Part shown: positions 1-6,780 of the stretch, one piece after another
How positions within the stretch are numbered: the first letter of the stretch is position 1
Layout: every line of letters begins with the position of its first letter
Source of the DNA: Chloroflexota bacterium
GTDB taxonomy: Bacteria; Chloroflexota; Dehalococcoidia; Lucifugimonadales; Lucifugimonadaceae
Length of the DNA: 16,647 nt
Assembly: GCA_030831265.1 (NCBI GenBank)
Contig: JAURLM010000074.1
Span: 1 to 16,647, forward strand
Direction of reading: 5' to 3'
Program-made: the position numbers and the translations under genes
Notes under the pieces: generated by a model
The model's database searches: none
Told to the model about the DNA's origin: nothing
Seen by the model: only the letters and a program-made list of their open reading frames with translations

Positions 1-368
1 ACTGTCTTGTTGGTCAGCGTTTGCGTGACATCAATGCCGACCAAGGTGGTCGTTGCATCGGGGACCGACAGGACGCGAACAGTTCCAGGAGTGATGCCAG
101 AGGCCTCAAAGCGGAACTGCCTGGTCGCGTCCCCGTTGTCCTGAAATGTGATGTGATCATCAGGAATCGACATGGCCGGCAGCGTGGTGATGACCGTCAA
201 TCCGGTGCCGGAAGAGTTGACTGCAATCAGCTTGTCCTGGTTTCCGCTGAGCGTCGGCAGCTTATCAAATCCGGCGGCAACCAGGGCGAGCTCTGCCCGC
301 ATAGAAGCGGACGTTGCGGGCGACCCGGTGGACGGGAATCCGCTTGCGTTGTAGTACGAGTTAGACAT
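1..368 (-). CDS. Fibre-like virion protein, N-terminal part (cut by window edge)
   Basis: The frame opens with ATG at 368 and stays open for 122 codons to position 1, so the gene is truncated by the window edge and its full length is unknown. A GAGGT ribosome binding site lies 5 bases upstream, inside the end of the 681-aa gene, whose stop codon is 3 bases away; the two are probably co-transcribed. The N-terminus (MSNSYYNASGFPSTGSPATS, then an alanine-rich helix ending AAGFDKLP and NQDKLIAVNSSGTGL) is of a type common at the start of phage fibre or appendage proteins. The visible end reads VTQTLTNKT, a motif typical of modular phage tail fibres. A role in host attachment is inferred. No enzymatic domain is visible in the part seen. 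Confidence 0.8.
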   Translation of the reverse strand, partial: MSNSYYNASGFPSTGSPATSASMRAELALVAAGFDKLPTLSGNQDKLIAVNSSGTGLTVITTLPAMSIPDDHITFQDNGDATRQFRFEASGITPGTVRVLSVPDATTTLVGIDVTQTLTNKT

Positions 369-371
369 GCT

Positions 372-2417
372 TTACCTCAAGCCCCTTCGCGTGGAGAAAT
401 GCACGATGGCGGAGTTGATTGTGAATGGCTGATAGTAGTTGGCAGAAGAAACCAGTCGGATCGCAATATTTTCCGCCGAGCCCTCGAGCTCAACTTCGGA
501 CGGCGCCAGCGTGCGGCCATCCCAAACAAAAGAGTCCCAGGAGACTGAGTCCCAGAAGCTTGCCTGCAAGCTAGTTTCATAGCTTGTCGATCCTGGCTGC
601 ATGTACTCTGTGGACCCATACCCAAGCTCATACGAAAAATCGAAAGCCGCGTATCCGTTGCCGGTGATTTCAAGAGAGCCTCGCCGGTACTTCTTCAATA
701 TGCGAGGACTGCCGATGGAATTAAAGACCAGCGTCATGTTGGCCGTTATGTCCTGGCCATCAAACGAAGTCCCGGTGTCAAGGCCGTAGACATATCCGTT
801 TGTTGATCCAAAGAAAGATGTCTCAGAACCGTCTGGCAGCCTGCCCTCGCACATGCAAGAAACAGGGTTGGGGAACTGAACAGGCATGGCGCCGACATAT
901 TGGCCGTTGATGAACGTCAGGTATAGGCCGTACCCATCGCTGAAGAAAACCCTGTACTGCCCCTTCTCGCGGCTCACACCGCTTGTCGTAACCAGGTTTC
1001 GTCTCTGCTGAGTAAACGGCCTGATGTTGAGAGTCAGCGCAGCAGAATCAAAGTTGCCGAAGTTCAAAGACGTCTGCAGACTGATGACGCCGCGGTTGTC
1101 GAAGGTGTATGTCTGACTGATGTTCTTGCCGCTGAACTCTTTCGCGCCAGTTCCTACGTTGTAGGTCACCAACCGGAAATCGGCCTCGCTCGACCCGTAA
1201 AGAATTGAGGTGTTGCTGTCGCTGTACACCGCCATGGCGCCAGATGATTGGTCGCCTGGCTGAATAACAAACAGCGTGATTCTTTCCGGCATCGCAATCT
1301 CGCCCGCGCCCACCACCGGGTCCCAGACGTATGGATCACCAATTGCTGAAAACTGAAGCGAGCTGTCGTAGCTCAAGAACAAATGCTGCTTGTGAACCGC
1401 AATGTGATTGGGAACATCGACGGCCATTCCAGTGTGGATTGGGACGTAAACAGTTCCATCGAACTCGAAGGCCCGATTGACTCCGTCGCAGCCATAAATT
1501 CTTGTGGCGGAAGAAGCGCCAAATGTCCCAATGTCAAAATCAATTTTTCCACCAGGAAGCAACGTGATGTTGGTCTGCGTAGAGTCAGCTTCTGCATACT
1601 TCAGAATGCCAATGCGCAGATCATCAGTGGTGGCAAAGGTCCCGGTGGTAGAGCTGAAGATTAGCCGGCCAGCCGCAGTTCCAGAAGACCATGCGCCAGA
1701 CTCAAGGACCACCCTGGAGACAAGGCCAGTGGCACCACTTGTGTGGCCCACAATGGTCATCCCTTCCAAAATCTCTCTGGAACCACTGCTAAAAGATAAC
1801 TGCTTACCAAGGTCGACGGCCGTCCACCCGGAAGACGTAGCCCTGTACAAAAGCATTGCCGTGCCGGCTGAGTTGTCGCGCCAGGCAAACAGGGTGTTGT
1901 TGAAGTAAGCAACGCCTCGTATTGATCCGCTGCCAGGCACTGCGCCTATATCCGAACGATAAACGTCAGCAGCTTTGGAGGTGAGAAGGGCGGACCTCTG
2001 AACTGTTGTGGCAGAGCCACTGAGAGCGGTGACAGATCCTTTCACAACGCCAGAAACACGGACGTTTTCTCCGACCTGGAAATTGCCAGTCTGCTTCGTA
2101 ATCGAAACGACGGACCCGGTGACGTCGATGACAACTCCAGTTGCGCCGGACGTGGCGCCAACGATCGTATTGCCAACAGAGATGGTCGCCGAGATATTGA
2201 TCGTCAGCTCTGAATAGCTGGCGCTAGATGGACTGGTCCTGCCATCGTATCGCTCGTACCCAGAAATTCTGCTGTAGCCGCCGGTGATGGAGGATTCAAA
2301 ATTCAGGGAATCTCGAACTACGCCAGGCTTGAGCGATAGGGTAGGCGTGACAAGGTCAAGCCCGCCGCTCAACCGAATGAGGTCGTACTTGACTTGCGGC
2401 AGGTTGAAGGTGGCCAT
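372..2417 (-). CDS. Large beta-rich neck/hub protein, gp10-like stabilisation protein candidate (681 aa)
   Basis: The 681-aa protein is almost entirely beta-prone. The N-terminal segment (LSGGLDLVTPTLSLKPG, residues 17-32, then SLNFE, GGYSR and SGYER to about 56) is typical of large phage proteins that sit next to head-tail adaptor genes. Residues 164-560 hold repeated blade-like strands such as RGVAYFNNTLFAW, IAVHKQHLFLSYD and YRVFFSDGYGLYLTF, suggesting a beta-propeller like that of P22 gp10 packaged-DNA stabilisation protein. A Trp/Asp-rich stretch (FWDSVSWDSFVWDGR, 621-635) precedes the C-terminal strands. Two copies of a G-x-TIVG-x-TSGATG-x-V element occur at about 82-95 and 219-233. The gene follows the adaptor gene by 7 bases. 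The fold and hub role are inferred from position and pattern. It could instead be a tail tubular or other neck protein. No clear Shine-Dalgarno precedes the ATG. Confidence 0.75.
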   Translation of the reverse strand: MATFNLPQVKYDLIRLSGGLDLVTPTLSLKPGVVRDSLNFESSITGGYSRISGYERYDGRTSPSSASYSELTINISATISVGNTIVGATSGATGVVIDVTGSVVSITKQTGNFQVGENVRVSGVVKGSVTALSGSATTVQRSALLTSKAADVYRSDIGAVPGSGSIRGVAYFNNTLFAWRDNSAGTAMLLYRATSSGWTAVDLGKQLSFSSGSREILEGMTIVGHTSGATGLVSRVVLESGAWSSGTAAGRLIFSSTTGTFATTDDLRIGILKYAEADSTQTNITLLPGGKIDFDIGTFGASSATRIYGCDGVNRAFEFDGTVYVPIHTGMAVDVPNHIAVHKQHLFLSYDSSLQFSAIGDPYVWDPVVGAGEIAMPERITLFVIQPGDQSSGAMAVYSDSNTSILYGSSEADFRLVTYNVGTGAKEFSGKNISQTYTFDNRGVISLQTSLNFGNFDSAALTLNIRPFTQQRRNLVTTSGVSREKGQYRVFFSDGYGLYLTFINGQYVGAMPVQFPNPVSCMCEGRLPDGSETSFFGSTNGYVYGLDTGTSFDGQDITANMTLVFNSIGSPRILKKYRRGSLEITGNGYAAFDFSYELGYGSTEYMQPGSTSYETSLQASFWDSVSWDSFVWDGRTLAPSEVELEGSAENIAIRLVSSANYYQPFTINSAIVHFSTRRGLR
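1608..1769 (-). repeat. Second TSGATG module inside the 681-aa gene
   Basis: Codons for residues 217-270 encode EGMTIVGHTSGATGLVSRVV followed by RLIFSSTTGTF. This matches the layout of a first copy at 2058-2177. It looks like a small beta-barrel-like module found twice in the same protein, with the second copy longer in its middle hairpin. Confidence 0.55.
2058..2177 (-). repeat. First TSGATG module inside the 681-aa gene
   Basis: Codons for residues 81-120 encode VGNTIVGATSGATGVVIDV, then a G-N-F-Q-V-G-E-N turn. The order of G-x-TIVG, TSGATG and a later T-G-x-F turn is the same as in the copy at 1608-1769. The copies are diverged at DNA level, so this is an old duplication or a recurrent module. 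Confidence 0.55.
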
Positions 2418-2424
2418 TGCTTGA

Positions 2425-3120
2425 TCAAGCCAGAGGATTACCCAGGTAGACCTCTTGGAGCTGCTCGTGCTCGAGCTGAGTGAGCAGCGCCTGGTACTGT
2501 AGCTGTCCTCGTTGAATTACTTCAGGGGCGGCCTCATAGAAGCCGTAGTACTGCATCGCCTTGTAGACGATGAGCATGTGGTAATTCTCCGGCATGTCCG
2601 GCTCATCAGCGTCATTGACCAGGGGCCACGCCTTGGTCTGGTATTGACCGCTGATGATGTACACGTCGTTCGGAATCTGGCCAAGCATGATGGCCTTGCC
2701 TTGGGGGTTCTCAGCAAAAACAACCGGCCTGCCATCGACCTGAACGTTGAACCGATAGGTGTTGCGGAAAACCAGGTACTCCCACTCAACAAGCCATTGC
2801 TCGTCTTGCACGCCAATGCTTTTCTTCTGGCATCGGAATGTGTCTTTGTACCAATACCGCATGTCGGTCATCACGTCTCCCGTGAGGGTGTTGGTGATGG
2901 CGCTAGGCAAGTAGTCGCCGGTGCTGGCAATCGTTTCCCAAGAGAAGGGCTGCCGCATCCAATTCCAAGTGTTGTGAAGGCCCTGGATTTCAAGCCACGC
3001 AGTAGCCGTCCAGTTCGCCAATCGTTGCGCCGTGCCGACTTGGTTCGTCACCGTAGACGGCCCCGTGCCGGACCCGCCGACCTCGGAGCGCAATCGTTGA
3101 ACGAGCTGGAGGTAGTTCAT
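2425..3120 (-). CDS. Head-to-tail adaptor-like protein (231 aa)
   Basis: The protein begins MNYLQLVQRLRSEVGGSGTG, then has an aromatic-rich segment around residues 36-60 (ANWTATAWLEIQGLHNTWNW, MRQPFSW). This arrangement recurs in phage connector proteins that sit between the capsid genes and the large neck protein. The C-terminal half is helical (HMLIVYKAMQYYGFYEAAP, then QYQALLTQLEHEQLQ), matching the helical bundles of adaptors such as T7 gp11 and P22 gp4. The proposed role is to bind the portal after packaging and receive the tail. It starts 3 bases after the 160-aa gene and is followed 7 bases later by the 681-aa gene, so all three probably share one transcript. The family call is by pattern and position; no alignment was run. 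Confidence 0.65.
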   Translation of the reverse strand: MNYLQLVQRLRSEVGGSGTGPSTVTNQVGTAQRLANWTATAWLEIQGLHNTWNWMRQPFSWETIASTGDYLPSAITNTLTGDVMTDMRYWYKDTFRCQKKSIGVQDEQWLVEWEYLVFRNTYRFNVQVDGRPVVFAENPQGKAIMLGQIPNDVYIISGQYQTKAWPLVNDADEPDMPENYHMLIVYKAMQYYGFYEAAPEVIQRGQLQYQALLTQLEHEQLQEVYLGNPLA

Positions 3121-3123
3121 ATC

Positions 3124-3606
3124 TCAGACAGGGTTAGCCAACATCTTGCGCAGCCAGGGCGCGCCATGCTTGGGGTTGGGGTCGTGAGAGATTTGGAAAG
3201 GATACGTCAAAGACAGCACATTGTCTTCTTGGAAGCCCATGCTGCCGTCCTGGTTGACGATCTTCTTCTGGCGCACGCGCGACTGCTTGGCCTGGGCCAG
3301 CACGGCGACGTGATAGCGGCGGAGCTTTTGGGGCTCGCCATTGCGCATCAGGAGGCGATAGTCGCCATTGACATTGACCTCGCAGAACTGAGCATCGTTC
3401 TCGTTGCTCGGCTCCATGAGGATGACCTCGAGCTCGTCACGCATAAATGCCTCCTCGTCCAGGGCGGCAGTGCTGATCACGCGATCAGTGTCAATTTCGT
3501 GGGCGCCCTTGCTCACCTCTGCGGCGGGCTGCACCTTGTTGACGATCTCCACGTCGTCGGACGAGATACCGCGTTTGCGTTCGTAGCTGTTGATCTTGTC
3601 AGTCAT
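3124..3606 (-). CDS. Conserved-looking phage protein of unknown function (160 aa)
   Basis: I do not recognise a functional family. The protein is hydrophilic. Its first 60 residues are charged and probably extended (NSYERKRGISSDDVEIVNKV). The middle has short strands (DELEVILMEPSNENDAQFCE, VNVNGDYRLLM). A basic helix follows (QSRVRQKKIV), and the C-terminus is PNPKHGAPWLRKMLANPV. No signal peptide or membrane segment is visible. The ATG at 3606 has GGAG 8 bases upstream. A hairpin at 3638-3661 lies between it and the preceding gene. Its place between the capsid-associated gene and the adaptor suggests a minor head or neck component, which is only an inference. Confidence 0.8.
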   Translation of the reverse strand: MTDKINSYERKRGISSDDVEIVNKVQPAAEVSKGAHEIDTDRVISTAALDEEAFMRDELEVILMEPSNENDAQFCEVNVNGDYRLLMRNGEPQKLRRYHVAVLAQAKQSRVRQKKIVNQDGSMGFQEDNVLSLTYPFQISHDPNPKHGAPWLRKMLANPV

Positions 3607-3637
3607 GTTCCGGTCTCCGGTTGGTTAATCAGGCGAA

Positions 3638-3661
3638 GGGGGCCACCGAAAGGCAGCCCCC
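3638..3661 (-). other. 10-bp hairpin with G5C stem base between the 171-aa and 160-aa genes
   Basis: On the minus strand the 24 bases fold completely: GGGGGCTGCC, loop TTTC, GGTGGCCCCC. Eight Watson-Crick pairs and two central G-U pairs are possible. The bases after it (TTCGCC) are not a U-tract, so a canonical intrinsic terminator is unlikely. It may stabilise or delimit the upstream mRNA, or act as a weak pause. Confidence 0.55.
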
Positions 3662-3676
3662 TCCTATTGGGCCGAC

Positions 3677-4192
3677 TTAGGCAGTCAGCGGGTTGGCGGG
3701 TGCAGTGGACAGGTTGTAGAAGGTCGCCGTCACACCGGAGGCCGACAGGTCGACCGAGCCGGGGGTGAAGGGAGTGCCAGCGGTCAGGGCGATCCGCAGG
3801 GCGGCCGTAGCGCAGAGGAGGTTTGGCGTGTCGGGATACGCGAGCGCAACCCGACCAGCAGCCAGCTCAGAGCTGTCCACGATGGCGCCAGGAACGATGC
3901 TGACGTTGCCGCCAGAGTCCAGGCAGATCAGGTACAAGCGGGTAGAGCCGTTGACGCCACCGGTGAAACCACCGTTGACGGCTTGGATGCCACCGGCCGC
4001 AGCCTGGTACACGGTCGCGCCGCTATAGCTGATCGCGATGTTGTCGGTCGCGCTCTTGCTGTAGAAGCGGCCATCAACCGTATAGGTGATGGTGGCCGTG
4101 GACTTGATGGTGTTGGCGTTGGTGCCTTCAGCCCAAGCGCCAGACGAAAACGCCATCGAGGCGCCTTGAGAGAGGGAGAGGTTGTCAGACAT
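3677..4192 (-). CDS. Beta-rich capsid-associated protein, decoration/cement candidate (171 aa)
   Basis: The start is set at ATG 4192 (MSDNLSLSQG) because AAGGA lies 8 bases upstream; an in-frame extension to 4243 exists but has no ribosome binding signal and would run through the hairpin at 4225-4242. The protein is Ala, Gly, Ser and Thr rich with alternating strands (TATITYTVDGRFYSKSATDN, STRLYLICLDSGGNVSIV) and a C-terminal segment TPGSVDLSASGVTATFYNLS. No transmembrane or enzymatic motif is visible. Position directly after the major capsid gene, and hairpins on both sides, suggest an abundant head protein such as a decoration or cement protein. That role is inferred from context only. Confidence 0.75.
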   Translation of the reverse strand: MSDNLSLSQGASMAFSSGAWAEGTNANTIKSTATITYTVDGRFYSKSATDNIAISYSGATVYQAAAGGIQAVNGGFTGGVNGSTRLYLICLDSGGNVSIVPGAIVDSSELAAGRVALAYPDTPNLLCATAALRIALTAGTPFTPGSVDLSASGVTATFYNLSTAPANPLTA

Positions 4193-4224
4193 GGTCAGAT
4201 TCCTTGAAAGAAAGTTGCGAGAGA

Positions 4225-4242
4225 TGGGGGCCGAAGCCCCCA
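4225..4242 (-). other. cUUCGg tetraloop hairpin after the capsid stop codon
   Basis: On the minus strand TGGGGGC, loop TTCG, GCCCCCA makes a perfect 7-bp stem closed by a C-G pair around UUCG, a known exceptionally stable RNA tetraloop. It starts 4 bases after the capsid stop (4247-4249). The downstream bases ATCTCTCGC are not a U-tract, so it looks more like an mRNA 3'-end stabiliser, processing signal or weak terminator than a full terminator. Confidence 0.65.
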
Positions 4243-4246
4243 ATCA

Positions 4247-5278
4247 TCACAGGGCGGAGCAAGCGCACTCGATGCGCACCATCCAGTTTTCGTTCAGGCG
4301 CACAGCGTTCTTGAAGAAGTTGGCGCCGACGTAGCCGAATTGGCCCATCGGGTTGGCGTGGGTGATCTGCTTTGCGGGCAGATAGATCGGCTGAATCGCG
4401 CCCATGCCCTTCAGAGCAATCTGGCCCCAGGCCTCCTGAGCAACCACCATGACGGGGTAGACGTCAGCCGTGGTGCCCGAGGTGCCACCGTTGGACAGGA
4501 AGGTGCCAGCGGTGATCGTGCCACCCGCGGACAGGAAGGGCTTGAAGTACGGGCTGGTGATGATGCGGAAACGCTCAACAGTACCAACCTCGCGCTCATG
4601 CACCGGCTTCTGCGAACCGTAACGAGCAACGGGAACGAAGTTCGTCAGGTTACGGAAGTCGGCTTCCATGTCGGTGTGAATGAACACCAGGTAGCCAGGC
4701 TCAATAGCGGACGTGCCGTAGTTGACGGAAGCGGCAAGCTTCTCGGTCACCAGTTGAGCATGAGCGCTTTCGAGCTGACGAGCAGACTGGCGCAGTTTGT
4801 TCAAGGTGATCGCGGTGTTGACGCTGGCACGAGCGGAACCGTTGGCATACACCACGTTGGTGCCGCCGCGGACGACGCCGTAGGAGATCAGCTCTTCGAT
4901 CGAGGCCATGTGCTCGCCGACCAGCTTGACCATGTCGCCGGGGATGTCATCCTCGTACATGGCTTCAGCTTTGCTCGACAGCTTCATCAGCACGCCGTAC
5001 TGCTGCAGGGTGACCTGCACGTCCTGGTAAGCAATCGTGCGGGCACCGGGGGTGACGCCTTCTTGCAGCAGGTAGTTGCTGGCGGTGATGCTGGGAGCGC
5101 CGTTGGAGCCGGCGTCGATCGGCAGAGCGCGGCGGAACACGACGGTGTCGGTCTTGTTCTGCGGGATCTGCTTTTGCGAGCCGAAGGTGCTCAGGACTTT
5201 GATGGGCATGGCGTGCTTGAGCATTTCGCGCTCGGCCATGATGAGGTTCCGGGAAGGAACAAGGGAATACGTTTGCAT
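4247..5278 (-). CDS. Major capsid protein, N4-gp56 family type (343 aa)
   Basis: This is the shell subunit of the phage head. The N-terminal third carries the signature layout of N4-gp56-type capsid proteins: LKHAMPIKVLSTFGSQKQIP then NKTDTVVFRRALPI, followed by LLQEGVTPG and a strand-rich stretch ending GVLMKLSSKAEAM. Residues about 185-205 (EPGYLVFIHTDMEADFRNL) and the late segment VMVVAQEAWGQIALKG are also typical. The length fits a HK97-fold capsid protein. The ATG at 5278 is chosen because AAGGT stands 8 bases upstream; a TTG two codons earlier is less likely, and an internal Met at 5239 is possible but has a poor binding site. The stop of the scaffold gene is 2 bases upstream, the usual scaffold-capsid order. 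Confidence 0.9.
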   Translation of the reverse strand: MQTYSLVPSRNLIMAEREMLKHAMPIKVLSTFGSQKQIPQNKTDTVVFRRALPIDAGSNGAPSITASNYLLQEGVTPGARTIAYQDVQVTLQQYGVLMKLSSKAEAMYEDDIPGDMVKLVGEHMASIEELISYGVVRGGTNVVYANGSARASVNTAITLNKLRQSARQLESAHAQLVTEKLAASVNYGTSAIEPGYLVFIHTDMEADFRNLTNFVPVARYGSQKPVHEREVGTVERFRIITSPYFKPFLSAGGTITAGTFLSNGGTSGTTADVYPVMVVAQEAWGQIALKGMGAIQPIYLPAKQITHANPMGQFGYVGANFFKNAVRLNENWMVRIECACSAL

Positions 5279-5280
5279 GA

Positions 5281-6189
5281 TCAATTACCTTTGTTTCGAT
5301 CAAGTTCATCAAGGTAGCGCCAGTACTCCTGCGGAGACATGTCCTCGACCGACTTCTGACGCACGTTGGCGCCAGACCGGCCAGAAGGAATAGCCGCCGC
5401 AGCAGACAGTCGCTGCGTTCTTTGCGTAGCTCCAGACTTCATCGAGTCGCCATGCAGGTCCAGTAGTCGGACCGCGTCCTGCGGGCTTTCGCTCGCCGCA
5501 AGCAATTGCACTTCGCGAGGCTGGCGTTGAAACCAGCCAATGAATTCTGGCGTTCGTACACGATCCTGCCAACCAGGGTGCCGGACCTCGACGGCCATCT
5601 CGCTTCGCAAGCGGTAGATTTCGTCCTGACTCACGCCGGGCTGCTGCTGTTGCTGGGGCATTGACGCCTTCAGCGCTTGCATCTGCTCGGTGAGAGCGGC
5701 TTCCATCGCCTCCGCGAACTCGGGATAGTCACGCTTCAGGGACTCCATCGCCTTGGCATTGGTCTGCGCTGCTCGGATTTCTCCGGCGCTGGGCGCTTCC
5801 CCGCCTTTGGATGCGACCTGGGCTGCCACCTGTTGCTGTTGCTTCAGTTGACTTCCCAAGCCACCAATGTGGCCCTCGGCATTTCTCAATCGTTGCGTGA
5901 CCTGAGTCAGCATTGACTCGAGTCCTGCGATCTTGTCCATCAGGTTCTGATCGCCCGTCGGGACCGCAACATCACCAGGCTGTGTTGCATCGGCTTGTTC
6001 AGCGGATGCGGGCGCGGTGGATTCGGCCGGGGCAGACAGTTCTGCTGGCGGGTCCTGATCGTCACCTAGAGGCGGCTGCGCGCGTCCGTTCTCTTCGGCT
6101 TCGATCTGGTCCCAAATCTTTTGTGCTTCGTCTTGAGGGTTGACTTGATCCTGTACGTTCATGTTGGTGGTCGTCTCACTTTTGGTCAT
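5281..6189 (-). CDS. Scaffold-like protein (302 aa)
   Basis: The gene directly precedes the capsid gene and has scaffold composition. The first 80 residues are acidic, Pro and Ala rich and probably disordered. A coiled-coil stretch follows (about 82-115: LMDKIAGLESMLTQVTQRLR onward, then QLKQQQQVAAQV). A helical segment contains polyGln (MPQQQQQ). The C-terminal part has HPGWQDRVRTPEFIGWFQRQ, then a basic Arg-rich region (ATQRTQRLS, SGRSGANVRQK) that could contact the shell. The ATG at 6189 overlaps the stop of the 79-aa gene as TGATG and lacks a clear Shine-Dalgarno, so translation is probably coupled. The proposed role is procapsid assembly and loss on maturation. No protease domain or cleavage site can be assigned. 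Confidence 0.8.
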   Translation of the reverse strand: MTKSETTTNMNVQDQVNPQDEAQKIWDQIEAEENGRAQPPLGDDQDPPAELSAPAESTAPASAEQADATQPGDVAVPTGDQNLMDKIAGLESMLTQVTQRLRNAEGHIGGLGSQLKQQQQVAAQVASKGGEAPSAGEIRAAQTNAKAMESLKRDYPEFAEAMEAALTEQMQALKASMPQQQQQPGVSQDEIYRLRSEMAVEVRHPGWQDRVRTPEFIGWFQRQPREVQLLAASESPQDAVRLLDLHGDSMKSGATQRTQRLSAAAAIPSGRSGANVRQKSVEDMSPQEYWRYLDELDRNKGN

Positions 6190-6428
6190 CACTGACCGGA
6201 ATCGCCGACGCTTTGAGCAAGCTCATCAGGGTCGACCGCTGGACTCAGGCTGGCCTCATCGGCAAGGCTGAGAATTTTTGACAGCTCACTGATCCCACCT
6301 CGAATCAGGGCCGTTTGCTCTGGACCGTACGACGGGTTGTCGTTCAGCTTTCGAAGCTCATCCACACGATCCTGGATGTGCTGCGAAAGCCGCTTCCACG
6401 TTGAAGATCGGAAGTCCTCTGGGCGCAT
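6189..6428 (-). CDS. Small helical protein upstream of scaffold (79 aa)
   Basis: The start is set at ATG 6428 (MRPEDFRSSTWKRLSQHIQD); an in-frame TTG at 6440 is the alternative but lies in the terminator's U-tract. The protein is hydrophilic and helical, with RVDELRKLNDNPSYGPEQTA and LIRGGISELSKILSLADEA. Small proteins with this kind of N-terminus occur next to scaffold genes in other tailed phages, but I know no function for them. Its stop overlaps the scaffold start by one base. No convincing ribosome binding site is visible, and the terminator ends only about 10 bases upstream, so how this gene is expressed is unclear. Confidence 0.75.
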   Translation of the reverse strand: MRPEDFRSSTWKRLSQHIQDRVDELRKLNDNPSYGPEQTALIRGGISELSKILSLADEASLSPAVDPDELAQSVGDSGQ

Positions 6429-6438
6429 TCGTTTTGGC

Positions 6439-6472
6439 AAAAAGAAAGGGCTCCCGATTTGGGAGCCCTTTC
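6439..6472 (-). terminator. Rho-independent terminator closing the fibre cassette
   Basis: On the minus strand GAAAGGGCTCCC, loop AAATC, GGGAGCCCTTTC gives a perfect 12-bp stem followed directly by TTTTT. Only the minus strand has the U-tract right after the stem, so it is directional. It lies after the last fibre-cassette gene (stop at 6564) and just ahead of the head genes. It is the strongest intrinsic terminator I can see in the window. Confidence 0.88.
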
Positions 6473-6563
6473 AAAAGAAGAAACCTCGGAGATGGGGGCG
6501 GCAACTGGAAGAGACACTGCCCCGGCCCGAATAGTACAGCATGATTGTGGCGGCCGCAATAGG
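6473..6563. other. Short non-coding stretch between fibre cassette and terminator
   Basis: No supported gene lies here. An open frame on the minus strand (6559-6344) runs through the terminator and into the 79-aa gene in another frame, so it is not credible. A weak promoter-like pair on the minus strand (TTGCGG at 6554-6559 and TACTAT at 6531-6536, 17-base spacer) is noted but not claimed. Confidence 0.5.
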
Positions 6564-6773
6564 CTATCGGCCCATCATCCGGCCCATGTTGGCGATGAAA
6601 AGCGGGGGCTGCGCTTGGATGGTCGGCGGGGGCGGCACGGGGCCGCCAGGCGTCAGGTTGCCGTACGTGCCGGTCCCGTACTGGAAGATTCCGTAAGTAG
6701 GCTCCTCCAGCGAACCATACGTGCCAGAGCCGTAAATGCCGGATCCGTAAGAGGGCGTGGTCGGCGTAGGCAC
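6564..6773 (-). CDS. Tyr-Gly repeat and proline-rich small protein (69 aa)
   Basis: It starts with GTG at 6773, with GAGG 5 bases upstream and the previous stop 7 bases away. There is no in-frame ATG near. Residues 8-40 contain six Tyr-Gly pairs (SYGSGIYGSGTYGS, then TYGIFQYGTGTYGN), followed by a polyproline stretch (PGGPVPPPP) and a Met-rich end (ANMGRMMGR). It is low complexity and likely extended or disordered. Small YGSG-repeat proteins are seen among phage structural genes, but their role is unknown to me. It is the last gene before the terminator. Confidence 0.7.
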   Translation of the reverse strand: MPTPTTPSYGSGIYGSGTYGSLEEPTYGIFQYGTGTYGNLTPGGPVPPPPTIQAQPPLFIANMGRMMGR

Positions 6774-6780
6774 GGCGGCC

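Noticed and set aside
2512..3768. Open frame of 418 codons on the plus strand
   Set aside because: It runs antisense across three well-supported genes and two intergenic gaps. Its protein is compositionally odd (His, Val and Leu rich) with no domain.
4340..5317. Open frame of 325 codons on the plus strand
   Set aside because: It is the antisense shadow of the capsid gene.
6531..6559. Promoter-like TTGCGG, 17 bases, TACTAT on the minus strand
   Set aside because: It matches 3 of 6 and 4 of 6 consensus bases, and a transcript from it would meet the terminator at once. Too weak to call.
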